A stretch of DNA of 38,610 bases from positions 1 through 38,610 of IMG/VR virus record IMGVR_UViG_3300008221_000012; one strand, written 5' to 3'. Positions 1 through 8,671 of the stretch are shown piece by piece. Made by a program: the position numbers and the translations under genes. Each line of letters starts with the position of its first letter. Position 1 is the stretch's first letter. Source of the stretch: a virus. The notes under the pieces were generated by a model, which made no database searches, was not told where the DNA came from, and saw only the letters and a list, made by a program, of their open reading frames with translations.

Positions 1-3000
1 GTACCCATAATTATCGTAAACATCTTTAACTTCTTTACTTTCTTTGTCATTACCTAAGTATAACTTTACAGCTTTTCTAATAGACTTAGAAATAACAGGG
101 TTTACAGTCTTACGTCTTAATGGCAGTCCTATATGTTGTTTCTTACCATCTTTAGTACCTACTTGAGCAACAGCATAAACAGCACCTTCATTGAAGTCTT
201 TGTTCAATACAACATCAGATGTTTCAGTCTCTCTAGTATTGAATAATTTACCATTCTTTCCTATACCAAACTTAAGATTTTTGTCAGGAAAAGCATTAAT
301 AGTATCTATTTGTCTGTTGTCTTTTGTCTTAGCTAATACACCATAGTTCCTATTAGTAATTTTAATAGTTATTGGTTCAGTAGAATTAGCAATTGTATCT
401 CTAACTTCTTGAAGTTTCTTTTTCTGTACCTCGATATCACCTGCTACGTTATTCTCATTAATCCAATTTGTATCATGTAGATAAGCTACTTTCTTATTGT
501 TTTTAAGTATAACTATAGGTACTAGAGAATTTGTGGTTGTCTCACTAGCCTGTAATGATGAAAATGTAGCACTGTCGACGTTATATGATTTATCTAGTTG
601 GACAGTCAATTCATCACCTATTTGATATTCATTAGGATTAAGTATATTTTTATCTAGTAAATTCTCATTCAAAGAATCATCTATATCTTCCTTAGTTAAA
701 CTTTGTGTACCATCATTTAGAGTACTTATAACATCTTCATAACCACGTGACAAATAAGCAAGTATATTATATCCTGATACAACTCTACTATCTCCTTCGT
801 CTCTTTTTACAGGTTGATTATCTTCTGTATATTCGACATTATCAACAGATGTTTCTAAGTCACCGTCAATAGTCTCTTGTTCACCTTTAACAGTCTTATT
901 ATTATCTTCTGTATAAAATGTCTCTTTATCTAAATCACCATAAGTATCTGTAGCAGTTTGAGTATCTTGTTCATTCAAACCAAAGATACTATTTTGGATG
1001 TTATTCTCAATCTCTGCTTTTTTGTTCTGTAATATCTTATACTTTTCTTCATTAGGTGAAGTAGCGAAAGGTTGGTCAGGGTTATACACTTCTAACCATG
1101 TATCAATACTATCAGGTTGACTAAGTGCTAATTGAAACTCTTCATCATTTTTATATTTTGAATCATTATATACAGCAGGATCATTAGGATATTCAAACTC
1201 AGTAGTTGATTCTTCAGCTTCTGTAGGTTGTTCTGTAGGTTGTTCTGTTTCTTCTGTAGTATCTTTTTTACCAGTTACTTTCTCTTTAGCTTTTCTAACT
1301 ACCTCTTTAGCTTTCTCCTTAACAGACTTTTTAACTTCATCTTTCTTAACTTTCTCTGCTTCCTTCTTAGCTTCTTTTTCTTCCTTAGCTACTTCCTTTA
1401 AGTAATCAGCATTTAATTTCTCTTTATACTCAGGAGTATTAATCTCTTTAAGTTTCTCATCGTGAAAGTTAAGTGCTTCTTCTATAGCAATTTGTTCAGT
1501 TAATCCTTCTATAATAGCAGGATTGATCTTAGTAATAAGTTTCTCATTGAGACCTGCAAATTCAACAGTACCTTCATACTTTACTTTGTTCTCTTTTAAT
1601 CTTTGTTCTAAGTTAGGAACTCTATCAGCAAAACCAGCAGACTTTAACAACTCCATTGCATTATTAATTGCTTGTGCTTTTATAGTACCATCTAAACCTT
1701 TCTCTAAATTGTTTTGGTACACTCTGTCTTTAGATTTAGTATCTAAAACAGTACTATTTAATTTATCAGCTTGTTTAGAATGTCTAGTTATAGCTCTTTC
1801 AAGTTTGATTGACTCAGTGATTAAATGATTCTTTACAGTTTGTGTCTCATTACCTACAAAGAATTTGTTATAGTATTGTTTATATAAGTCTTCTGTTTGT
1901 AAGATAGTTTCTTTTAGCTTTATAACATTATCTTGAATCTTATCTGCATCAGCTAATCCAGCTTCTACTAACTGTTCACCAAATTGTGGTGTTTCTATTT
2001 GATTAAGTAATAAGTCAACGTTACCTACAGCACTAGCTCTCATAGCTAAATCAGTAGCCATTTCATCTTGTAATTGTGATACAGATTCAGCTTTTTGATT
2101 AGGTGTCGATTCTTCGTTATCTAAGATTTCTTTATGAGCTTGTTTATAACTATTTATAGTTTGCTTTCTTTGCTCAATCTCTTTTATTTTATTATCATCA
2201 GTGTTATCTTTATAACCTTGTGTTCTCTTTAGTAAACCAGTAGCACCGTCAAAGACTACACCACCTGCAACACCCCATGCCGCACTTTCATAAAAATGAC
2301 CATCAGTTAAATATCCTGACAATCTCTCACCAAAATTAGTATCTTTACCACCTGCTAGAGTCTTACCATAGTATTCACCCTCAGCACCGCCAATAAAGTT
2401 AATACCCTCTTCAATACCCTCTGTAGATTGTCTAGCAATAGGTGAAATAATAGGATTAAAATATCTACTTATCTTACTTACTTTAGTTACTTTACCAAAG
2501 CTGTCAAAACCATGTCCTTTAATTGCTTTATCTACTTTACTACTAACTACTTTGTTAGTTCTTGTACCAGCTTTGAAACCTTTAAATAAAGGTGCCATTT
2601 GTACCATATCAAAAACAATATTCGCACTATTCACTTTGTATGATCTCCAACCAGCTTTTGCAGCAATTAAATCAGCAACATTTTCCTTTGTTAAAGCTTT
2701 ACCGTTATTTCGTAGTTCTGTACCTAGTTCACTATCAATTACTTTTTGGAACTCTTCCTCGTTCTCAAATTGTTTCATTGCGAACTCTCTTGACTTGTGT
2801 GAAATAGATAAACTTTCAGTCATGTTTTCAGCATTACGCATAATAGCAGAAGAAGTTGACAACTTACTCCAATATTTAGCTGTATCACTAACTTTATCAG
2901 TGATCTTTAATACGTCTGAAATTAAACCTAATCCTTTAACACCAGCTGTAGCAGGTATCATTAGACCTATTGTACTTGATAAACTAACACCATTTTCAGC

Positions 3001-3543
3001 CCACCAACCAAAGTCACCAAAATCAAATGCTTTATCAGGGTTAGTTCTATAAATTTTACCGCTATCTTTAGCATATTCTTTAATACCCTCACCCCATTCA
3101 ATCAAAAAGTTATTAAAATCAGCACTTTCACCTGACATTTCATCTATAATAGCATCGGGTAATTCAAATATTGAACCAAGTCCACTAATACTACCACCAA
3201 CAATCTCTCCAAGCATCTGTTTACCTACACTACCAGCTTTTTCCCAGTTTGATTGATTGTTAGCTCTCGCCTGATTCAATTCATCAAGTTCTTTAGTAGC
3301 ACTAAACCCAGGAATATAAGGTTCGTATTCACTAATACCAACCTCAGTTTGTACACCTTCTTTTAACTGTGTTCTATTTCCAGAATGTTTCTGTAGTATA
3401 TCAGCAATAGAAGTGTCTTTTGTTTCCTTAGCGATTTCATCCTTCTCTAAACCATCAATACTGTATAGTGATTCGTCTGTAGGTTCAACACTTTCTAGTT
3501 TTGTATTAGCGTGTTTTTTTAAGATGTCGTTATAATCAGGCAT
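1..3543 (-). CDS. Giant cargo/ejection-type virion protein, C-terminus beyond window
   Basis: An open frame of 1181 codons runs from an ATG at 3543 past the left edge, so the real protein is longer. I do not recognise a catalytic domain. Visible features: two short related segments near the N-terminus (residues 7-11 DILKK, later DILQK), a hydrophobic Gly/Ala/Ser-rich stretch at about residues 178-205 with WWAENG just before it, long alpha-helical charged regions, a Lys/Glu-rich helix ending in a TEQPTEQPTE linker (around residues 760-785), then more globular sequence. It is the last visible gene of the late minus-strand block, after the muzzle and two other large proteins. In crAss-like phages this position holds giant virion proteins packaged in capsid or tail and ejected, some carrying RNA polymerase. 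The cargo role is inferred from position and size; no polymerase motif was seen in this part. Confidence 0.75.
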   Translation of the reverse strand, partial: MPDYNDILKKHANTKLESVEPTDESLYSIDGLEKDEIAKETKDTSIADILQKHSGNRTQLKEGVQTEVGISEYEPYIPGFSATKELDELNQARANNQSNWEKAGSVGKQMLGEIVGGSISGLGSIFELPDAIIDEMSGESADFNNFLIEWGEGIKEYAKDSGKIYRTNPDKAFDFGDFGWWAENGVSLSSTIGLMIPATAGVKGLGLISDVLKITDKVSDTAKYWSKLSTSSAIMRNAENMTESLSISHKSREFAMKQFENEEEFQKVIDSELGTELRNNGKALTKENVADLIAAKAGWRSYKVNSANIVFDMVQMAPLFKGFKAGTRTNKVVSSKVDKAIKGHGFDSFGKVTKVSKISRYFNPIISPIARQSTEGIEEGINFIGGAEGEYYGKTLAGGKDTNFGERLSGYLTDGHFYESAAWGVAGGVVFDGATGLLKRTQGYKDNTDDNKIKEIEQRKQTINSYKQAHKEILDNEESTPNQKAESVSQLQDEMATDLAMRASAVGNVDLLLNQIETPQFGEQLVEAGLADADKIQDNVIKLKETILQTEDLYKQYYNKFFVGNETQTVKNHLITESIKLERAITRHSKQADKLNSTVLDTKSKDRVYQNNLEKGLDGTIKAQAINNAMELLKSAGFADRVPNLEQRLKENKVKYEGTVEFAGLNEKLITKINPAIIEGLTEQIAIEEALNFHDEKLKEINTPEYKEKLNADYLKEVAKEEKEAKKEAEKVKKDEVKKSVKEKAKEVVRKAKEKVTGKKDTTEETEQPTEQPTEAEESTTEFEYPNDPAVYNDSKYKNDEEFQLALSQPDSIDTWLEVYNPDQPFATSPNEEKYKILQNKKAEIENNIQNSIFGLNEQDTQTATDTYGDLDKETFYTEDNNKTVKGEQETIDGDLETSVDNVEYTEDNQPVKRDEGDSRVVSGYNILAYLSRGYEDVISTLNDGTQSLTKEDIDDSLNENLLDKNILNPNEYQIGDELTVQLDKSYNVDSATFSSLQASETTTNSLVPIVILKNNKKVAYLHDTNWINENNVAGDIEVQKKKLQEVRDTIANSTEPITIKITNRNYGVLAKTKDNRQIDTINAFPDKNLKFGIGKNGKLFNTRETETSDVVLNKDFNEGAVYAVAQVGTKDGKKQHIGLPLRRKTVNPVISKSIRKAVKLYLGNDKESKEVKDVYDNYGY

Positions 3544-3587
3544 ATATATATATAATAGTTTATTATTAATTTTAATACTTTAAGATA

Positions 3588-3620
3588 TAAAAAAAAATCC
3601 ACTTATGCAAGTGGATTTAT
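3588..3620 (-). terminator. Rho-independent terminator after the 1009-aa gene
   Basis: Perfect 10-bp inverted repeat AAATCCACTT (3595-3604) / AAGTGGATTT (3609-3618) with a 4-nt loop. Read on the minus strand it is followed at once by a run of T (A-run at 3589-3597 on the plus strand). It lies just after the stop codon of the gene at 3637-6666 and before the giant gene starting at 3543, so the giant gene probably has its own promoter or depends on readthrough. Confidence 0.8.
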
Positions 3621-3636
3621 ATTTAATTTAGATTAT

Positions 3637-6600
3637 TTAAAGCTTAAAGACATTACCACCGCCTTCGACAATGCTCATCTCCTTTATTATATTGTACTTT
3701 TCAGTCTCCGTTAGAGATAACCAATCCTTGTTGGTAAAAACCTTTCCAAACTTCTCCTTTAGATAAGACCATCGAGGTTTACCACCACCAGTTGTAAATA
3801 TATTACTATTATCGGCTAGGGCTACCTTATCAAATTGTGAAACCAACTTGTCAACAGGACTACCACTACCTGTAAAAGTAGCTGTCGTATAAGTCTTATT
3901 CCCATCAGAACTACCAAATGTATCATTATTATCAACGTAATCTACACCCTCTACAAATCCAAGAGATTTAGCAACTGCTGTTGTCATAGCTAAAGGATTG
4001 TTATTTCTCAGTGAACGAGGAATAGATTTATCAATCTTTGTTGTAGTAAGACCATTATGTGTTTTAGTAATCTCTTCTAGAGCAGCTTCCATACTTGGTA
4101 AATCATAGAATACAGCATTACTTCTAGCATCACCTGTGTGTTGTGTTGTTATAGCACCTTTTCTACCAAACTGTAAAGAATCATTGTCTCTAGTTTGTGT
4201 TTCATTTAGGCTACCTTGTAAATCACTATTAATATTAAACTCTTCAACATTAACTGTATAGTAATCTTTACCATTAACTTTCTTTTTAATTACATTAGCT
4301 GATAAATCTGCACCTAAATTATACTGTTGCTTTTGTTCTTCACCTTCATATATCTTTGTTCTTCTAAATATATCTCCTTGTGATTCGATATCAGTTTGGA
4401 CAATAGCATCAGCATACTCAACACCATTACCATAAGTAGCATTTTCACCTTTTGCTAAATCCCATTTGTTGTAATCCTTTCTAAGAGAATTTTGAATAAC
4501 CATTCTAGCTTCTTGATTACTCTCTCTAGGTTTTAAAAGTATCTCTCTTCTCTCTCCTGTTTTCTCTAGTTTGCCAGTACTACTATTCTCTTTTGTTACG
4601 TCAACATAACCCTTCAACATTATACCTTGATTTGGTACAAAGTCTGTAGAACCTGTAATAGTAATATCATTTTGATTATACAATGGCGATTCATCACTAT
4701 CTAAGTTAGTTTGTTGTCCATCTTGATCGTATACTATATAACCATTTTTATTACGTTTAACGTGATTAGATAAAGTCTGACTTAAGAAAGATAACTTTTC
4801 AGGGTTTTTAACATTAGTACTAAAATCGAATACAGCAGGTTCATAAGCTTCATCAATCTTAGTATCTAAATACTTCTTAAATAAATCTTTATTTTCAAAA
4901 ATCTCATTAGTTTTATCCTTAGCTTTAACAGAAGAACTAACACCTTCTAATTCGTTTAATATATCTTTAGGTATTTTACCTTGACTTATTAAGTCTTTTA
5001 ATACAAAGTATTGTCTTCTTCCTTCACTATCACCATCACCAGTCTTTAAGTAATTAACTATCTCCTCTGTATCAAGATCTCTAACGTATGGAAGAGCACC
5101 ACCAATATGGAAAGCTTTACCTTCTAATGAAAATTCATCAAATATTGTATTTAGTTTCTTATCAATATTAGTTTTATCCTTTTCTATCTGTATTGATTTA
5201 CTATCTATACCATCAACTTTAGCATTATATTCGTCTTTGGATATTTTATTAGTTTCGTATAAGTGTTTCCAATACTGTTCATTAGATACTTCATTAAGAT
5301 AGTCACGTCTATTTTTATTAGTGTAAAACTGACTTAATAAATCCTCATTACTTTTCTTAGCTGTCTCAACGTCTTCAACACTAGCATTCTTATTATCAAT
5401 TATCTTATAATTATTAGTAATAGAACTTTCTAATGTCTTAAGACTAGAGTTTAAATCTTTAGTCTCATTTGTAATACCTAGTTCACCATTATTTTGAACT
5501 TCTGAATTAAGTTGTGTAGGGTTATGTATTTTAATACCATGAGAAGATAGTATATAAGCAGCTTTGTCCTTATTCTCTTCAGCTAGTTCGTCTTTCCTAG
5601 TTCTATTATACTTAATAGCCTCAGCTGAAATGAAATCTTTCTTACTACTTACATCCATTTCAGAGAATGATTGTCCAATAGCAGCAGGATCAATAAAACT
5701 ATCTACTTTTTTACCATACATTACAGCATCAAAGAAACTATCTAAATATCCTTCAGCTTCGAGGTCTTCAACTCTAACATCTTCACCAAAAGAACTTAAT
5801 GCTATTTGTAAGTCTTTATTATTTATTACATTAGATGCTTGTAGAGACCTAAAATCGTCTGAATTTAGAGGTCTATTAGGTTGTTCTTTTACACCTGTTC
5901 TTGTCATCTTCCATTTCAACAAATCATTCTCATACTTAATTTGTCCTTTGTAGTTCTCATTATTCATTATCATACCTCTCAAAGCACCTTGTATCTTATC
6001 AGGTTCAACACTCTTTAAAGTACCTTCATATAAATAACCTTTTTCTGTATGAATAATATAATCTCTAGTTCCATCTGTTTTATCTAACCATAAAGGTTCT
6101 TTTCCAGCCTTAACATCCTTAGCTAAATCCCACATCTCTTTACCTATGTCAATGTAATCACTAGGTCTATTAAGTCCATACGTACCTTCAAACTCTCCAG
6201 TTTCTTCGTTCATAGATACACCTTGATAACCTTCATCAGCTCTCATTATCTCATAGTTCATCCATTCTTTTGGAATCTTACCTTCAGCTGTAGCTTCTTG
6301 TAACTCAGCAACACCTGAATCTCTAGCTAGTTTATTTTGTTTAGCCTTATTTAAGGCACTATTCATTGCAAAACCTTTTGTAAGACTTCTTACCTTCTCG
6401 TCTGCATCTTCCCAATTATTCCCATAATCGAAATCATTTAAACCTTGTTTTATATTGCTAAATGCTTCTGACTTAATTTCATTATCATTATCATTATCTA
6501 ATACTTTAGTATTATACGCTAATATTTCTAATTTATCTGCATCACCTCTGTTACTTTTATGTCTATCATCTAATTCACTAGTCAATGCTTTTATCTCATT

Positions 6601-6666
6601 AACTGGTTGTCCGACATATGTATCAACAGTTCTAGCATAACTTAATTGCGGTGTTAATTCTGGCAT
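3637..6666 (-). CDS. Large virion/cargo protein with C-terminal RNNNP-type domain
   Basis: A 1009-residue, hydrophilic, mostly helical protein rich in Asp, Asn, Lys and Glu. Most of it is not recognisable. The last 129 residues (881-1009) look like a separate domain: they open with SLRNNNPLA at about 885-893 and continue with a Gly/Thr-rich segment and WSYLKEKFG. The RNNNP signature recalls the RNNNPGN motif in some phage structural and peptidoglycan-active proteins, but the expected G-N after the Pro is replaced by L-A, so activity is uncertain. Four bases separate it from the upstream 664-aa gene and a terminator follows. By position it is a cargo or internal virion protein, possibly with a wall-acting tail domain for entry. 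The coding call is secure; the function is inferred. Confidence 0.75.
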   Translation of the reverse strand: MPELTPQLSYARTVDTYVGQPVNEIKALTSELDDRHKSNRGDADKLEILAYNTKVLDNDNDNEIKSEAFSNIKQGLNDFDYGNNWEDADEKVRSLTKGFAMNSALNKAKQNKLARDSGVAELQEATAEGKIPKEWMNYEIMRADEGYQGVSMNEETGEFEGTYGLNRPSDYIDIGKEMWDLAKDVKAGKEPLWLDKTDGTRDYIIHTEKGYLYEGTLKSVEPDKIQGALRGMIMNNENYKGQIKYENDLLKWKMTRTGVKEQPNRPLNSDDFRSLQASNVINNKDLQIALSSFGEDVRVEDLEAEGYLDSFFDAVMYGKKVDSFIDPAAIGQSFSEMDVSSKKDFISAEAIKYNRTRKDELAEENKDKAAYILSSHGIKIHNPTQLNSEVQNNGELGITNETKDLNSSLKTLESSITNNYKIIDNKNASVEDVETAKKSNEDLLSQFYTNKNRRDYLNEVSNEQYWKHLYETNKISKDEYNAKVDGIDSKSIQIEKDKTNIDKKLNTIFDEFSLEGKAFHIGGALPYVRDLDTEEIVNYLKTGDGDSEGRRQYFVLKDLISQGKIPKDILNELEGVSSSVKAKDKTNEIFENKDLFKKYLDTKIDEAYEPAVFDFSTNVKNPEKLSFLSQTLSNHVKRNKNGYIVYDQDGQQTNLDSDESPLYNQNDITITGSTDFVPNQGIMLKGYVDVTKENSSTGKLEKTGERREILLKPRESNQEARMVIQNSLRKDYNKWDLAKGENATYGNGVEYADAIVQTDIESQGDIFRRTKIYEGEEQKQQYNLGADLSANVIKKKVNGKDYYTVNVEEFNINSDLQGSLNETQTRDNDSLQFGRKGAITTQHTGDARSNAVFYDLPSMEAALEEITKTHNGLTTTKIDKSIPRSLRNNNPLAMTTAVAKSLGFVEGVDYVDNNDTFGSSDGNKTYTTATFTGSGSPVDKLVSQFDKVALADNSNIFTTGGGKPRWSYLKEKFGKVFTNKDWLSLTETEKYNIIKEMSIVEGGGNVFKL

Positions 6667-6670
6667 ATTA

Positions 6671-8665
6671 TTATATATTATTTGGTAAAGCTAATTCTCC
6701 ACTTGTTTGTGTACGTACTGATTGTGTAGGTCTCCTCTGAATACCTCTTACACCTTGTCTACTTTTCTGTTTTAACTTCTCACTAAAAGCTTTATTATTT
6801 GGAAACAATTCATTCCATTGTTCTTGAAAGTCAGGTCTATCTTTTATTAGTTCTTTAAAAGCATCTTGTCTACTCTTATCTCCTTTAAGTTCATTAACAA
6901 ATGTTGGATCCTGTAGTAATTTACCTTGAACACCAGTACCGTATTGCAATAAATCTAAATCTATTTTTCTCTTATCTAGTTTCTCTTGATTACCTTGTCT
7001 AATTCCACCTAAAACATCTTCCGTCAACTTAGCTACATTCTGAGATTTCAAACTTGTGATTTCATTAGCTTGTTGAGTTTCTAATAAAGCATCTGAATAT
7101 CTACCTTCTGCACCTTGTCTATCATATGCGTTAATATTAGCTAAATTCTGTGCTTGTACAGACTGTCTATTAAGTTTATCTTTATTTCTTAAGTCAGTTT
7201 CAATGTTCTCTTTTTGTCCTCTTACAGTATTAGCTTGTTCAAGTCCTTTAATATGTGCTGCTAATTTATTCGCTCTTCCGACATTAGCGTTATTTGTACT
7301 TCTATCAACACCTGTGTTAAATTCTCTAGTACTTTGTTGTATTTGAGCTAACTGTGGGTTAATATTTACATCTGTTTCTAGCTCAGCTGGTTGAAGTAAA
7401 TTAGGACGTAATTCTTCCCTCTTTGGTAAACTAGGTGTTTTATTAATTAAACTAGCATTATATAAATTCTCTGCTAAAGGTAAAGCAAATTGTAATCCTT
7501 TATTAATCTTATTTAAATTTCCACCTGTAGCAAATCGTTGTCTCGGAGCAGTATAAGTCCTAGGTGGTTCATATGTGTCCATCTTAGGTAACTCAAGTTT
7601 CTCTAACTTATAACTTTGATCTTCTATTTCAGGTATCTCAAAAGAACCGTATTCCTCTTCCTCAGGATTAGCTAGTTCATATTCTAGTCTAGCACGTGGA
7701 GAAGTGTTGATTTCATTAAATAGCGTACTAGCCTGTAATAATGGAAACTGAGATGGTGCGACACCTTCACTTGGAGGTAAATTACCACCATTAGCTAGAG
7801 TCTTTGTTTCATTTGGCTTTGTAGCTTCTTGGTGTTCAAACAGTCTCTCCATTTTCATGTCTATTTGAGCAGTCATTCTAATAGCAGTATTCTTAGTTTG
7901 TGTATTGTTACTCTTTAAATCACCTTCAAACTTAGCTTTCTTCTTAGCTAACTTCTCAGCTTCTTTAGCATAACCTAACTTATCACTAAATACCATATCA
8001 TCATCCATTATGATTTCTTTGTCCTCCACCTCTGCTACAATTTCATTATTAACGGCTAAATCAACTCCGCCCTGTGCATGGGAATTCCCTTCTACCTTGT
8101 CTACACCCTCAGCGATTTCATTAAGATTTCCACCAGTCTCAGCGTACATACCACGCTTAGGTAAATTACCACCTCCTGCAAAGTAACTTACATTGTTAGA
8201 ACCTTCTGTATTAGCTCCTTCTAAGACATTAGCATAAGCATCTTTTTGGAACTGTTCTTGTTTTCCTTTAAGTTCTTTTTTCCTGAATCTAGCTTCTTCT
8301 ATTGCACTAGCTTCTGCACCACTTTCAGCGACAGCTCTTTTGTTATTATTTAAAGCTCTTGTTCCAATACCTACACCAGCACCAATAATACCTCCTAGTG
8401 GACCGAATTGTGAACCTGTTGCGAAACCTTGCAAACCAGCAGCACCAAAACCTAATGCTTGTTCTCCTGTAGTCACATCAGGTCTATCTTGTATACCTGC
8501 TATGCCTTTGTCTATATCAGCATAAGCTGTTTCATAGTCTTCGTTACCTTGTTCTATGTAGTTAGCAAATGCAGATTTGTCATTATCATAAACATTACCT
8601 CCAGTTTGTAGATAATTAGGCTTCTTTTTACCTTTCTTTTTAACTATTTTTCTTCTCATTTTCAT
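6671..8665 (-). CDS. Cargo-type virion protein with repeated GGN motifs
   Basis: 664 residues. The N-terminus is very basic (RRKIVKKKGKKK, about residues 4-15). A Gly-rich hydrophobic segment spans about 71-101, and a conserved-looking patch GNSHAQGGVDL lies at about 193-203, followed by an acidic segment and a Lys/Glu helix. The C-terminal half is Gln/Asn-rich and helical. A short motif, GGN followed by L or V, recurs five times (about residues 22, 165, 178, 293 and 385). The gene lies directly downstream of the muzzle-type gene (6-base gap), the position of a crAss-like cargo protein packaged in the tail barrel or capsid. That assignment comes from gene order and the HxQGG-type patch, not a known enzyme fold. 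An alternative is a structural tail component. Confidence 0.75.
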   Translation of the reverse strand: MKMRRKIVKKKGKKKPNYLQTGGNVYDNDKSAFANYIEQGNEDYETAYADIDKGIAGIQDRPDVTTGEQALGFGAAGLQGFATGSQFGPLGGIIGAGVGIGTRALNNNKRAVAESGAEASAIEEARFRKKELKGKQEQFQKDAYANVLEGANTEGSNNVSYFAGGGNLPKRGMYAETGGNLNEIAEGVDKVEGNSHAQGGVDLAVNNEIVAEVEDKEIIMDDDMVFSDKLGYAKEAEKLAKKKAKFEGDLKSNNTQTKNTAIRMTAQIDMKMERLFEHQEATKPNETKTLANGGNLPPSEGVAPSQFPLLQASTLFNEINTSPRARLEYELANPEEEEYGSFEIPEIEDQSYKLEKLELPKMDTYEPPRTYTAPRQRFATGGNLNKINKGLQFALPLAENLYNASLINKTPSLPKREELRPNLLQPAELETDVNINPQLAQIQQSTREFNTGVDRSTNNANVGRANKLAAHIKGLEQANTVRGQKENIETDLRNKDKLNRQSVQAQNLANINAYDRQGAEGRYSDALLETQQANEITSLKSQNVAKLTEDVLGGIRQGNQEKLDKRKIDLDLLQYGTGVQGKLLQDPTFVNELKGDKSRQDAFKELIKDRPDFQEQWNELFPNNKAFSEKLKQKSRQGVRGIQRRPTQSVRTQTSGELALPNNI

Positions 8666-8671
8666 AATATC

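Noticed and set aside
2552-3052. 166-codon plus-strand frame, and similar long plus-strand frames opposite the late genes (for example 1523-1828, 5564-5953, 26358-26678).
   Set aside because: They lie wholly antisense to well-supported minus-strand genes and have Ser/Leu/Phe-rich composition typical of shadow frames.
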